Assembly (NCBI GenBank): GCA_039000515.1
Contig: JBCFYV010000001.1
Coordinates: forward strand, 55,661,372-55,725,371
DNA: 64,000 nucleotides
Direction of reading: 5' to 3'
From: Timema cristinae
Taxonomy: Eukaryota; Arthropoda; Insecta; Phasmatodea; Timematidae
This document shows positions 11,801 through 23,347 of this stretch, piece by piece; within the stretch, counting starts at the first letter, position 1; each line of letters starts with the position of its first letter. The notes beneath the pieces are model-generated. The model had not been told where the DNA came from and searched no databases. It worked only from the letters and a program-made list of their open reading frames with translations. The translations under genes were made by a program, and so were the position numbers.

Positions 11801-12760
11801 TGTACTTGTGTTGGACCTGAACGCCTGGGTGTGAAGACCCTCTGTCTCCTCCGTTGGGAGGATTTGGGAACGAAGTTTTGTGGCAGGGGTAAGGTAGACC
11901 CATTCGTATTAATTACTCCTTAGCTTATGTGCTATCTATTTCAACTAGTTAGATTGATCACTTATGATTTTTGTCTAGTTGCACTACTGGTATGATAAAT
12001 ACATAATGAGTCAGAACATTTTATGTACATGTTATTGTATGCAGCGAGGGGTTATAGTTATGTAAATAACATATTTATGTTATATACTTAAGCTTGTTAT
12101 TAGTGTACTCATATTACCAGACAGACAGTTTTGGAGCAGTAACTTAGAATTTTGAGTCCTATAATGTTGGGGTCTTAGAATGTTAGTGGTATTTATAACT
12201 TCTGAAGTTACGGTTAAATTGTTTTGATATTTGTAAAGAGAGGTTATATTTTTGGTTGGATCTATTCTACATATTTATGGGGTTTGTAGGGTCTGGGTTT
12301 GACGTCTGGGTTCAACATCTGGGAACGGGAGTTTGGTTCTCGGACTGGGTACGGTCAACCACGGACCACATCAGCGATACTACGTCACTGGTTGCATATC
12401 CGGGGCTAGTGACTAGAGGCACTCACGAGTGGCCGACCAACTGGACACCCCTGAAGTTCCACGTGAAGTGTATGGTTACGCGCAGGACTCGCATAGACCG
12501 CTAAGTGCTATAGTTGTGTTCTTTTTTTTTCTCGCAAAGCCGATGGTATTTGAATATGGACTTTAGATGGCACTATTTTAGAAAGTGACTGTTGTGCCTA
12601 TTGTAGAGTAGCGTTAGGTTTAGTTGAGATGTGCACATTAATTTTTTTTTTTTTGCAGTGGCCACTCGCAGCTCCCAATGTTTATATTCTCTGAAGTATG
12701 TGTTAAGTCAATAAATTGTTATCCGTGATAAATTTGTAAAGTAGTTTACTATTTATTATA
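11801..12760 (+). other. Unexplained GC-richer block ending with AATAAA
   Basis: Sequence at 12255-12505 is clearly less AT-rich than its surroundings and holds an 82-codon open frame with no recognised domain. Downstream is a pyrimidine tract with an AG (TTTTTTTGCAG near 12650) and then CAATAAATTG near 12709. This could be an unrecognised transcript, an old exon or a retroelement end; no function can be assigned. Confidence 0.3.
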
Positions 12761-13019
12761 AACTAACCTATTAGTGTTTCGACTTATATTTTCACTATTT
12801 AAATAATTATATGCTTCACACACTCCATTCATGCTTAGAACTGGAATCTATGGTCTAATTAAATTAAGACGAAGGCTTAACCAAACATTTAATTGGAAGT
12901 ATTTTAACCAAAATAATGTGTGAATTTAAAATTGAGACAAGGAATAATTTTGTATATAGCCTGAGTTTTGTGTGTAAGCCCTTCTGGCTTATTGAACAAT
13001 ATTTGTTTTGTTAACTATT

Positions 13020-13420
13020 ACAGTGGACCTAGTAACCCATTTTCCGGGGTTGGGATAGCTCTCATCGATATTAGGAATTATCAGGCATGGCAGATGTGAT
13101 CATGGTAAATCCATGAAGGCCTTCTGGGTTTAATGGGGAGCCTCGTTGCCTTCCATGCAGTTTATCGCTGACCGAGAGGTATCTTATTTGTCCTGGTCTA
13201 CCTTACGAGGGGGAGTGTTGATCTTCATATCTACATCTGGCGACTGAACGAATGTCCTCGTTAATGTTCAGACTCACTATCGCCAACGAGGTGGCGCCCA
13301 ACAATAAACACTCTCTTGGTGCTGACCTTAAATTTAGGGGACCATTGCCAATAGCTCTATAACCACGCCCTTCTCCACTGATGCGACGCGGGAGGTGACA
13401 ATACACATATATAATAATAA
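13020..13420. other. GC-richer block of unknown nature
   Basis: Not recognised. It contains TGGCGCCCAAC at about 13291, which resembles a tRNA-Lys primer-binding site of LTR retroelements, but no TG...CA terminal repeat or coding region can be seen beside it. Confidence 0.25.
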
Positions 13421-15224
13421 TAATGTACACGTACATTACATGATATTCGCTCTCATTTCCTTTCACTTAATCACGGTTTGTTTCATGACCCTAAAATTGT
13501 TAATGTTATAATTATGGTGACAATGAAATATTAATTAGTTTTTTATTTAAAATCATCAATGCTTATTATGAATTCTCAATAAAACATTAATTGCTCATTT
13601 TAAGCAAATATATTCTAATATTAGTTTTATAGGGGATGGGTTTTATAGCTCTTATAATATAATACGACGAAAAAGTAGTTTGCGATTTTCTCAGATTATT
13701 TTGTACCTTGTACAATATATCATTTATTTTATTTGCTCCTTCCCCATTCAGATAGCCGTTTACTGTTTGTGACCAATACGATTCTTCTTCCAAGATTTTT
13801 ATTTTACAGCTTGAAAGTCCATTCTAGAAGCTATAACATTTTAATTGGTATCTTGAATGTTCATTGATCATTGGTAAATACAAGCTTTGATCACCCCCGT
13901 CACAATACTTTTGTTAAATTTACAACATATACGTCTATGAGATAGTTTTACTTTAGAGCATATAATATTAGCTTTCTTAATTGTTTGATTATTTTATAAA
14001 CTAATACATTATTTATTCAAAGCTGGTTCCTAAGTGATAAAATAAATGTTTTGGTGTATAAAGAGACATTAAAAATATATATTTCAAATTATGTGTTTGT
14101 AAAATGTAGGGTTATTTATATTCTACTGCATATTATTTGTGGTAAATATCCCTAATAAACACTATCCTTTTATTACATTAAAATAAATTTGGAAAATATA
14201 TTTAAGCTGAGTGCTTTTCATAAATATTTTCTTCTCTCTTAAATACTTATTAATCAGTTGTAAAATTAATTCACCCACATCTATATACATCCACTGTTAT
14301 ATAAAAATAGGAATAAAATTAATATCTAATAAATAATTAAGTAGACATATAATTCTTAGCTTACTTCTCGAAACCACGTTCTCTAGTTGGAATAAAAACC
14401 ATGTATTATTACATATTTTTGAATGATGGTCAAAACTGTAATAAAATAAAATGTAAAACTCCTATTAAATATATATAAAGTTATAATAAAATACTATATA
14501 TTGGTATTCTCAAATAAATTATATCAAAACTTGCTTTGCTGATCACTTGAAATCTTTCTTCTGTATACACAAAATAGGAAGATTTATGAAATTTCTCCAC
14601 CCTCCCTTACAAAAGCCCTGGGCTTCTCATAACTTTTAATAAGTTTTAGTGATTCGTTTTCCCTTGCAGGAAAATCCGATGATTTATGGCATATATTTTC
14701 GGTCGCAGGAAGGGGTGAAGAGGATTTATCTTAGGGGTTTTTTGTGATAGGGTGTTGTGGGGTAGCTTTGATACCAACCAACAATATACCGTCAAACAAG
14801 ACTAGGACTTACAAGGAAACTTGGACCTAAGTTTTTTATTAATTCCGTATTTGGAATTCAGATGAAAATCCCCAGATAGGCGTCTAGTTGGTACACATGT
14901 TTTCTTGTTTGGACATGTAACATTTGATTAGGTTACAAAAAACTTAGTCAGTTGGTACGCAGGCAATCAGTATCAATCTAGTTTTTAATTCGCAATATGT
15001 CTTACTTCAAGTCCAGACTCTCTACACGTAACTACAATAATAAGGTATTAAAACGAAATGAAAGGGTTTAAATGAAATAGGTTGAAAAAGATTTGGAAAC
15101 AATTTATAGAAATGAAACTCGGTTCATATAGCCGGGGTTCTAGCCCCAACCTTCACTTGCACCAACAAACCAGACTGGATGGACCTTACGTTTAGTCCAC
15201 GTGTCCACCAATGTATGTCAGTCT
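13421..15224. other. AT-rich spacer, no gene seen
   Basis: Only short open frames without motifs occur. Nothing further is supported. Confidence 0.5.
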
Positions 15225-15420
15225 TTTATTTTCTGAAGTGCCGGCAACCTGGAAGTAAGGAGTTGGATCCCGGCCGACTGTACTGTACTGAAGTTGTTAT
15301 TGTTTTAAAATAAATTGTATACCTCCCGCTAAACTTATTTGGGAATATTTTCTTTAAGTTATACATTCCTCAGTTGTTTAAATACGTGGATAGCCTGGAA
15401 GAGTAGTAAGACGTAGGTAA
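15225..15420 (+). mobile_element. SINE fragment with common tail
   Basis: The stretch ends in GCCTGGAAGAGTAGTAAGAC at about 15393-15412, a variant of the common SINE tail. Upstream, GGATCCCGGCCG may be the remnant of a tRNA-like head. The body is too diverged to assign. Confidence 0.4.
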
Positions 15421-15651
15421 GGACCACATGATACAATAAAATAGGTCACCTTGTCAACAGTTTAGTTGCTATGAAGAAAAACTTTTTGTATTGGATGTCA
15501 TGAAAGATTAATAATTTAAAAGTAACATCTCCACTTTACAATTTATTTATCAATTTAATATTAATTCAAATATTTACTACTATTTAAACTTATAAACGTA
15601 TCCAAATAAAGGCTATGCTTTTAAAATGAAAAACATCCAAATTTAGTATTT

Positions 15652-15905
15652 TTTGGAACCGTGACTTATTACCTTGAGTCATACGCTTATGTACTAATTA
15701 TGATAAATAATTTAGGAGTAGGAATTTTGAACTTATAGAGAGAATATTCACATTTGTGTAAAGGGTGAACTGAAAACAATTTAGTGGAAAAAAAAGCAAT
15801 CCAAGTTCACCTGACCGGGATTCGAACCATGATTTCGCCATCACCAGCAGTTGAGTCTATTGCAAGAGACGCCTTAGACCAACTTTGTAAAACTGGTGGC
15901 CCACC
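15652..15905 (-). mobile_element. SINE-D, diverged copy
   Basis: The complement reads from a tRNA-Leu-like head (CTAAGGCGTCTC) through a B box (GGTTCGAATCCCGGTCAGGT) and the B/D-type body (ACTTGGATTG, then ACAAATGTGAATATT) to a degraded common tail near 15655. Confidence 0.65.
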
Positions 15906-16120
15906 GTAAAATTAATCAAACAAATCAGATGCGCTGGATTCTCAAATACATTTCCATTTATAATAAGAAAACCCATTTGATAGATTCTTTAAAAAAATAA
16001 TAAACATCGATTATTCTTCAGGTGGAGTTGTTTGCTTTAATAGTGTATGCCATTTTTCAAGTCAAAAAACAATGTACTGTACAAGCCACATATTTCAAGA
16101 AAGATCATAAAATGTTTTTT

Positions 16121-16346
16121 TGGTGCACTGTGTCTTACTACTTGTTCGTGATCGTTTAATGTTGAAGGAACTAAGAATATATAATTAAGAGGAAATCTGT
16201 CCGCATTTGTGCGGAGAGAGAATAATACACCAATTATGATAAAGCATCCACAATAAACCTGATCAGTATTCGAACCCCAATCTTTGCATCATTGGCAAAT
16301 AAATATATTGCAAGAATGATGCCTTAGAACTTATGACCATTGATAT
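16121..16346 (-). mobile_element. SINE-D, diverged copy
   Basis: The complement shows a head ending CTAAGGCATCATTCTTGC, a GGTTCGAATACTG B-box-like string, a CGCACAAATGCGGA body segment and a degraded tail (AAGTAGTAAGACACAGTGCA). Confidence 0.65.
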
Positions 16347-16493
16347 AGGTGTTAATTACGTTAGTTTGGTCATCATTCATTCTGTGTAGTGGTTTTTTAA
16401 TAAATCATTTACCGTTTGGACTAATTACAATCTTTAATAAACGTGACCACAAACCACAACTTGTCAAAAATTCATCAAAAGGCGAGATTGAAC
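16327..16493 (+). repeat. Exact 167-bp duplication, copy 1
   Basis: Every base from GAACTTATGACC to GGCGAGATTGAAC recurs at 16709-16875. The first bases overlap the head of the neighbouring SINE-D copy. Confidence 0.95.
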
Positions 16494-16708
16494 CTAGCTT
16501 TACAAAATTAAAGTGATGCCTCTAAAAGTAAGTGTTATGAGCAAAAATAGTAAGAACATTTTAATAAGTTATAAGTATAACTTTTTTTCCCCCATTTTCT
16601 TGAAAAGTTTGTCAAATGTCATTTACAACCTTTTTATAGAGGCACCCCTTCATTTATTTACAAAATGTAATTAATAATCTTTTGAGTAAACTTTTTAAGA
16701 TGGGCTGT

Positions 16709-16875
16709 GAACTTATGACCATTGATATAGGTGTTAATTACGTTAGTTTGGTCATCATTCATTCTGTGTAGTGGTTTTTTAATAAATCATTTACCGTTTG
16801 GACTAATTACAATCTTTAATAAACGTGACCACAAACCACAACTTGTCAAAAATTCATCAAAAGGCGAGATTGAAC
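16709..16875 (+). repeat. Exact 167-bp duplication, copy 2
   Basis: Identical to 16327-16493 by visual comparison. The 215 bp between the copies (16494-16708) are not repeated, so the offset is 382 bp. Confidence 0.95.
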
Positions 16876-16922
16876 TGGTTTGAGTGACAAGAACCACGTG
16901 GCAGATCACATTTCACCTCTTA

Positions 16923-17307
16923 GGGCCATTTCCCACTGGCATCGGCGGTGTCCACGATAACCGTGGACGAACTAAATGTCCATGGACGTGCCAATTCACA
17001 TTGCAAGCAAACGTCCACGAAAATTTGTGATCCCTACACACTTGAGTTGCTGTAGTGTAGTGTAGAGTAAATGTTCACGTGCTCTTCAAATCGTAATTGC
17101 GCATGCTCAATTCAAAACGTCCAAGTGGACGCCAACCGATCGCCCAAAGAGTGATCTGAAAACATCCGTATCGTGGACACCTCAGTCGTTCTGTGACACC
17201 ACGGACGCCAGTGTGAATTGTCCCATATGATAGGCTGGAAAGCGATTTCTACCAAACGTCCGCCCACGCAATCTACGAACATGTTGGATGCCAGTGTGAA
17301 ATAGCCT
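16923..17307. mobile_element. PIF/Harbinger-like MITE (385 bp)
   Basis: Terminal inverted repeats of 21 bp: GGGCCATTTCCCACTGGCATC at 16923-16943 and the complement of AGGCTATTTCACACTGGCATC at 17287-17307 (three mismatches). Both ends are flanked by TTA (16920-16922 and 17308-17310), the TWA target duplication expected of PIF/Harbinger. The interior repeats GTCCACG/CGTGGAC strings and encodes nothing convincing. Confidence 0.8.
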
Positions 17308-17310
17308 TTA

Positions 17311-19110
17311 GCGAATTGAATGAGGCATAACACGCAGGGTCGATGTTTACCCGTGGTTTTGAGGCCTAGTTTAGAAACGAAGAGGGTTGGAGGGTGTGAG
17401 GTAATGCGATACTGTGGCTTGGTGACACAGATACCCTCTAGATCTCCACACATCATGGCTATAGAGAAAGGGTTAGGAGATTGAGGGAGAGGAGTGCCTG
17501 ATGAAAACTTGATTGCAATCAACGTGTCTGGCTGTTTAGAACCACGTTCAAAGCGTAATGACGTCATGTGTCTTTAAAGTTGGTTGGAAGGGAATATGAG
17601 TTTAGATCAGTATTTTTTACCGTGTTTATGACAAAATAACTTTTTTTTGACTAACATGTATAATATAAGCTCAGTATATTGAGCTAGATTAGTATTTTAC
17701 CAATAGTAATCTCAACAGTTCTTGAATATCTGTCATGGCCATTGACATTTGGGCAGACACTTTTCAAATTAAGAGAATAAGCACTGGTAAAATCCGCATC
17801 CATTGTGGTGTTATTTCTAATAGATATGGTTTCGAGCCCTATGAAACAATGATAGTGAATAATAAACTCATTCAATGTTAATTCTATTTTATTTTATTTG
17901 GTTGTATCTGCATATTCCAAACTCTTAAGTTAGCAGAGAATGTTTTATATGGTTATGTTAAGTTACCTACAATAACCCCTGAGGATTCCGTCATGTTACA
18001 GGTGAAGTAGTTTGTAACTTATCTATTGTTTTCTATACCAAGGACACACAGTGGTCCTGTTAACGAGGCTTATTGTGACACACTAAAGCTGAGGGATTAA
18101 AAGATTTTATCTTATTCACTTAGGCAAATATATGTTTAAGAATGGCACCCACACATTTAACCTATATATTAATAACTAAGAAGAAACCATTAATTTTTTT
18201 AACACCATGTAAGTACTTAAACAACTCTTTTGATTACTAAATGTAATAGAGTAAACTAAACTTATCTACTTAATCTATTTTTAATATATTTTGACCAAAA
18301 GGATTATTTGCTATTAAAACCACAATAAGACGACCACTAAGCAGCGTTCATACGGACATCAATGTAATGCTCTAACTTCATGACCTATAACTATTTGGAA
18401 TCAACAATTTTGATTATTAATAATTTATTTTACTATTTATATCTTTAAAACAATAATTTACATGATTTTCATACTTCTTGTATTGGTTAAATTTACAAAT
18501 TAAGCCTTTAATAAAAATCTATGGACTTGAAGATGTGGAACTGCTATTAAGATTAAACAAATATACTGGAAGTCGAAATGTTAACCACCTCCATTTACCC
18601 CCTTTCCCCCTCTTCACGCCAGTTGAATCTACGGAACCTCTGGAATTATGAGGTCCGTTTACACATGGTGATGGAGGGGGTAGGTAGCCCTAGAGAAATT
18701 ACCCATCAAAAATTCCCCCCCAAACTCCTCCCAACCCTCCAGATGCATATGCTTATCTGGATCCACTGGTGCCAAGGGGCAATTTGTAACAAATGATGTT
18801 GCTTTACTGGATCACAATCACATCAATTGTGTTGTTCTATATTTGTCCGATGTAATTATATAAATCCAACAATAGAAGGGAACAAATTCTTTTCTGCACT
18901 AGCTGAAAATAAAGGATTATAAAAATGGCCCCAAGAGAAATGGTTACAAAGCTAGTAATTTAGTTCTAAGTGAGCAGGCACATTTATATTTGACTTTGGT
19001 ATTTATTAATAGAAAACATTTAAAAATTCGGAGATTTTGTTGCGAAACTTAATATTTTAATCCAAGTGATAAACATATCTACCATTATAAATCTAAGAAG
19101 CCATATTTAA
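17311..19110. other. Spacer, no gene supported
   Basis: The minus-strand open frame at 17567-17112 overlaps the MITE and is not a gene. A short string at about 17705-17740 (CAGTTCTTGAATA, then TGTCATGG) resembles one near 8197-8222, so an old dispersed repeat may be present. Otherwise AT-rich. Confidence 0.45.
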
Positions 19111-19586
19111 AATTAAGCTCAATGAAGTTAAATTTACGGCCTGTTTGTTCATACGAACTTCTCAAGTATTTTTCAGCACCACATTTCAAAGCTGTCCAAT
19201 CATTTTTTTCCCATCTTCCTAAGTGTTTGGTTTCTGCCCATAAAAAGCTATGCACCAAATGTAGAGTTTCATCATTTTATTATTTAGTTACAAATTCAAT
19301 TTATTGGTGGGCAATAATATATTCTTGTTGAAAGCTTCCTTGGGCAAGGCGATTCTCGATATAATTTCCTTGGTGCAGTAGGCACCTTTTGTCAGCAGAC
19401 CTACCATATACTTGAACTGCTTTATGTTTTCAAACAGCTTGTTTTTCCAATTTTGATTTTCAGTGGCTCCTCATTATTTTTAAATCACCATCACTCTTGA
19501 CTTTTCAATGTATATCTCCATGATATATTTTCTCATTATCTCTACCAAATAGTCCATCATATCTTGCAACTCTTCTTTAATTTTGA
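19110..19586 (-). pseudogene. LINE reverse transcriptase relic, downstream half
   Basis: On the minus strand from 19586 downwards the frames give EELQDMMDYLVEI, ENIKQFKYMVGLLTKGAYCT, EIISRIALPKEAFNK and DSFEMWC. In non-LTR retrotransposons these follow the YADD box in the RT C-terminal half. There are many stops. The matching upstream half lies at 22197-22740, beyond the piggyBac element, so this relic was split by that insertion. The LINE clade is not determined. Confidence 0.82.
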
Positions 19587-19590
19587 TAAA

Positions 19591-22196
19591 CCCTCCTAAT
19601 ACCATGGGGTCACCAGAGACCCTAGTGCAAATTTGTTGACCTCTAAAACCTGTAATATATTTTCCAAAATTCTGAAATAAATTGACTTTGTTGATCTATC
19701 TACCTTATAATGTATTATTTATTTATTTTTTGTTCTTAAAATTAGTAATGAAAAATTTATTTTATACCACTGATTACCATTGGGGTCATATTGACCCCAA
19801 GATTGAAAACATTTGTGTTTAGACTTTTGCGCATTTAAAATGTTTAAAAAACACACACCTGCTACCATCTATTGTGTAACGTTATAATATTTTTTTTATG
19901 TTCAGAAGTTGCCTAAAGTTAGCAGCATCTACATCATCTTGAATGAAATGCTATAAGAAACTATTCTGTTAGTAAAGGAACGTTCTGGCCAAAATGGCGA
20001 ATAAAAGGTTGTCAGTAGAAGAAATATCAAAAATTCTAAATGAAGGATTAGCATTTCTGATTTTTCAAATAATGTGGAAGTTGAAGATAATGGAAGCTTC
20101 CGATGATGAAGGAGAAATAAATTTTGTTGAAAATAATGTTCAAAGCTCTGATGAAGATGAATATAATTCTGATGATTCATCAATGTCTACAGCTTCGCAA
20201 CAAAATTATTTCAAGTAAGTAATGTAATGTAAAGCTTATTTATTGGCAGGTATAGTTTGTTTTTTTACCAAGCTATAGTTTTATATGAGAAATAAGTCTT
20301 AGTTTATAAATAACTGTGTGTCTAAGTGTTAATTTTTATAAATGTTTTCATTTACACATTTTTGGTAAGACAATACATTTATAAAAAAAATCTATGCTTT
20401 TTTTACGAGTGTTTTTAAATTTTAAAAACAATAATGTTTCAAAGTAAGCAAATACAAAATAATTTGATTAACTAAATATATATTTTCATACATTTTCAGA
20501 TCAAATAATGAAGAAATCTTATGGTACTCAAATCCACAAAGGGATGTACTGGGTCGGCAACCAAGCCGCAATGTAATGAGTATTACACCTGGTCCTACAC
20601 GTAACAGCATCAGAAATGTGGACACTGTACAATCTGCATTTGGGCTGTTTATCAAACCAAGTATTGTTGAAGAAATACTGAAGTGGACTAACAAAGAAGG
20701 TGGTATTACTTATGGAGAGTTATGGCTGAGTGTTGATAAGGATGAACTGATGTGTTTCTTTGGATTGTTGATACTTGCTGGAGTATTCCAAGCTCATAAT
20801 GAGGCTATTACAAACTTGTGGAATCTGGAAGATGGTCGCCCAATTTTCAACAAGTCTATAGCTAGAAACAGGTCTACACAAATATCACGCTGTATACGGT
20901 TTGATAATGCTGAATCAATAGGCAATATATTCCAGATGTGGTCTGAAACATTACAAGATGCTTACATTCCAAATGAGAATGTAACTGTGGATGAGCAATT
21001 AGTTACTTTCAGGGAAGATGCCCATTCCGTCAATTTATTCCATCAAAACTTGGAAAATATGGTATAAAGCTCTGGGCAGCGTGTGACAGCCAAACATATT
21101 ATGTAATAAACATACAAGTATACACATGCAAAGAAACTATTGCTCCTAGGGAGGTAAATCAGGGGAAGAGAGTGGTGCTGGATATGGTGAATGGTTTGGA
21201 GAAAAGTGGAAGGAATATTACAGCAGACAACTTTTTCACAAGTCTTAGTCTGGCAAGAGAGCTAGAAAAGAAGCAATTAACACTAGTGCGAACAATAAGA
21301 AAAAATCGTTCTGAGCTACCACCTATGTTCACAACTGTTAGAGGTCGCGAAGTGTATTCTTCTTTGTTCGGATTTCAGAAATCGGCCACAATAGTATCAT
21401 ATTGTCCAAAAAAAAAGGGAAAGTGGTAACTCTATTGAGTACAATGCATTTCTCAGCTCAAACTGAAGACAAAGAAAGAGCCAAACCTCAAATGATTCTG
21501 GACTATAATTCAACCAAATCAGAAGTTGACACCATGGATATGTTGGTTAGTACATACACAACCAAAAGAACGACAAGGAGGTGGCCTATGGTTTTGTTCT
21601 ACAACATGTTGGATATAAGTGCTCTAAATGCTTTCATTATTTGGATGTATCTAAATCCAAATTGGAATCGGAAGACCAACTACAAGAGATGAATATTTTT
21701 CATGGAATTGGGTAAATCCCTGACAAAACAAAATCGACAACGACGTACTTCTGTTTCTCAAACAACCACACCGACTCAAAGAAGTGCAAAGCGTGGACGA
21801 TGCTCATTATGTGATCGATCAATAGATAGGAAGTATAGTGATAAAGGTGTTAAATGTGTATCTTTTGTTTGCAAAGACCATTCAATCATTGTATGTAAAG
21901 ATTGCGAGAATAACTGAAGTAGCCTAACCAATCCTATTTATATACATTCCAAAATATTCTCCTTATGACCAGTTTATTTTTATTCTTTGTGATGATGTAC
22001 TTCTTTAAATTTTATATATCTATTTTCTTATCTCTAAAATAAGTAAAAGTAAATCATATTTAAAATAAAATATTATAATAATTATTATGACAATAAATCA
22101 TGGGTAGAATGTAATGTTAATCAAAAAAATAATAATGGGGTCTCCAGTGACCCCATTGGTATTCAGTGAAACAAAATTATTCCGGTAGTAGGAGGG
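19591..22196 (+). mobile_element. piggyBac-superfamily DNA transposon, near-complete
   Basis: The left end reads CCCTCCTAATACCATGGGGT from 19591. The right end, complemented, reads CCCTCCTACTACCGG from 22196, followed by the same ATGGGGTCAC block after an extra 26-bp stretch. The right flank is TTAA (22197-22200); the left flank is TAAA (19587-19590), one base from TTAA, the obligate piggyBac target. Internal palindromic GGGGTC/GACCCC strings sit near both ends (19781-19801 and 22136-22158). The transposase gene inside has decayed. Confidence 0.92.
19994..21917 (+). pseudogene. piggyBac transposase, two exons, frameshifted
   Basis: Exon 1 (19994-20214) starts MANKRLSVEEISKILNE and is acidic; a compensating double frameshift probably lies in 20045-20100. 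The intron at 20215-20499 has GTAAGT and TTTCAG borders and the spliced frame continues. Exon 2 carries the DDE_Tnp_1_7 fold with all three catalytic aspartates legible: NVTVDEQ (near 20985), ITADNFF (near 21220) and SEVDTMD (near 21525). A C-terminal Cys-rich domain (CSLC, KCVSFVCKDH, CKDC) ends at 21917. Damage: a 1-nt loss near 21010, a second shift in the A-run near 21410, and an in-frame TGA at about 21690. The element cannot move itself. Confidence 0.92.
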
Positions 22197-22740
22197 TTAA
22201 CATTGCTAGTTGTTCAATGCATTTGATTGTGTTGATGATGCGTCTTCCTGTTCTGAAATTGCCACGTCCCTGTAGGTCTCTTATAATAAGTCACGATCTA
22301 TACAATTTGAACAGGCTGGGTGATAAGAAACCTCCTTACCTCATTCCTCTTCCTATCACTACTCAAACATTTAGCTTCACCTTCACTCGCTGTCCAAGAT
22401 ACATGTCTGCAATCAACCTTCTGTCTCTTCAGTTGATGCTGATCATTTTGAATATCCTAAATAGTTTATTTCACTTCACTCTTTAGAATGTATTTTGCCA
22501 GTTGATGAAACCAAAGTAGACCTCTTCCTTAACATCCATTCTCTCTCTGAAATTATTCTTAGCCTCCCGATGGCATATCTGGTTCATCTTCCTTTTATGA
22601 ATCTAAAAGGGTTTTCTTCATTCATATTTTATAATTTATGTTCCAGTAGCTAGTTGATTCTTCTTGCCACAATCTCTTCTTCCACATGAGAGATGAGGCA
22701 GATGGTCATGTGGTCGCTCCATTTCATTTTACATCGTATA
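22197..22740 (-). pseudogene. LINE reverse transcriptase relic, upstream half
   Basis: Minus-strand frames from 22740 downwards give NKLFRIFKMI, RDRRLIADMYLGQRVKVKLN, IGRGM followed by LSPSLFKLY, and GRRIINTIKCIEQLAM. These are the fingers/palm motifs of a non-LTR reverse transcriptase up to the degenerate FADD position. The sequence continues directly into 19586-19110 if the piggyBac element is set aside. Stops are numerous; inactive. Confidence 0.82.
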
Positions 22741-22835
22741 TAAATTATCCATTAACTAGTAACTAATATAGGATTGTAAAGAACAGCTAGGAGCACACTT
22801 TACGCCAAAATTAATAACCATTTATTAGTATTATG

Positions 22836-22837
<2 letters not shown>

Positions 22838-22878
<41 letters not shown>
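22838..22878. repeat. (AT)n microsatellite
   Basis: An uninterrupted alternating AT run of about 40 bp. Confidence 0.95.
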
Positions 22879-22880
<2 letters not shown>

Positions 22881-23267
22881 TATTATCTATTATTAGTGGA
22901 AGATGCAGTTATCACGTGAATTGACTTATGCATAGAATACAATAGTTCTTGTAAATTGTGTAATGGGCTTATTTTCTTATTTAAACCGTAATTCTAACAT
23001 AACTACCAGTTACTATCATTAACAACATGTGTGTGTAACTTTATTTAATTTCTTCCTGCAAAATATACATAGGCCTACTGTTGAGGTCTATCCTGCATTT
23101 TTTATCAGGAATACTTTTATACTCATTTAACTTCCCTAACACATATAATGTAAACAGATAAACATATTGTACACATTTCCAGGTGCATATTGTTCACCAC
23201 CTGTTGTACAAATATTGTAGCATTTAGAGAAAACATGTTGAATATTCCATGACGAAGTATTTCAAGA

Positions 23268-23303
23268 TATAAAAAAAGTAGAATCATTCTTGTAAATAAT
23301 CAT
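23268..23303 (+). promoter_or_regulatory. Candidate TATA core promoter
   Basis: TATAAAAA at 23268-23275 is followed about 32 bp later by TCATTC (23300-23305), an acceptable initiator position. A short 5' leader then runs to the ATG at 23348. This fits a small, highly expressed secreted-peptide gene; no other support is available. Confidence 0.5.
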
Positions 23304-23347
23304 TCGTCTAAAACTGTAGCCAACCAACACCAAAGCTCATCTTCATC

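Noticed and set aside
13285..13310. TGGCGCCCAAC as an LTR retrotransposon primer-binding site
   Set aside because: No terminal repeat, gag-pol motif or polypurine tract was found nearby; an 11-base match alone is weak.
17112..17567. 151-codon minus-strand frame
   Set aside because: It overlaps the MITE and its terminal repeat; no domain recognised.
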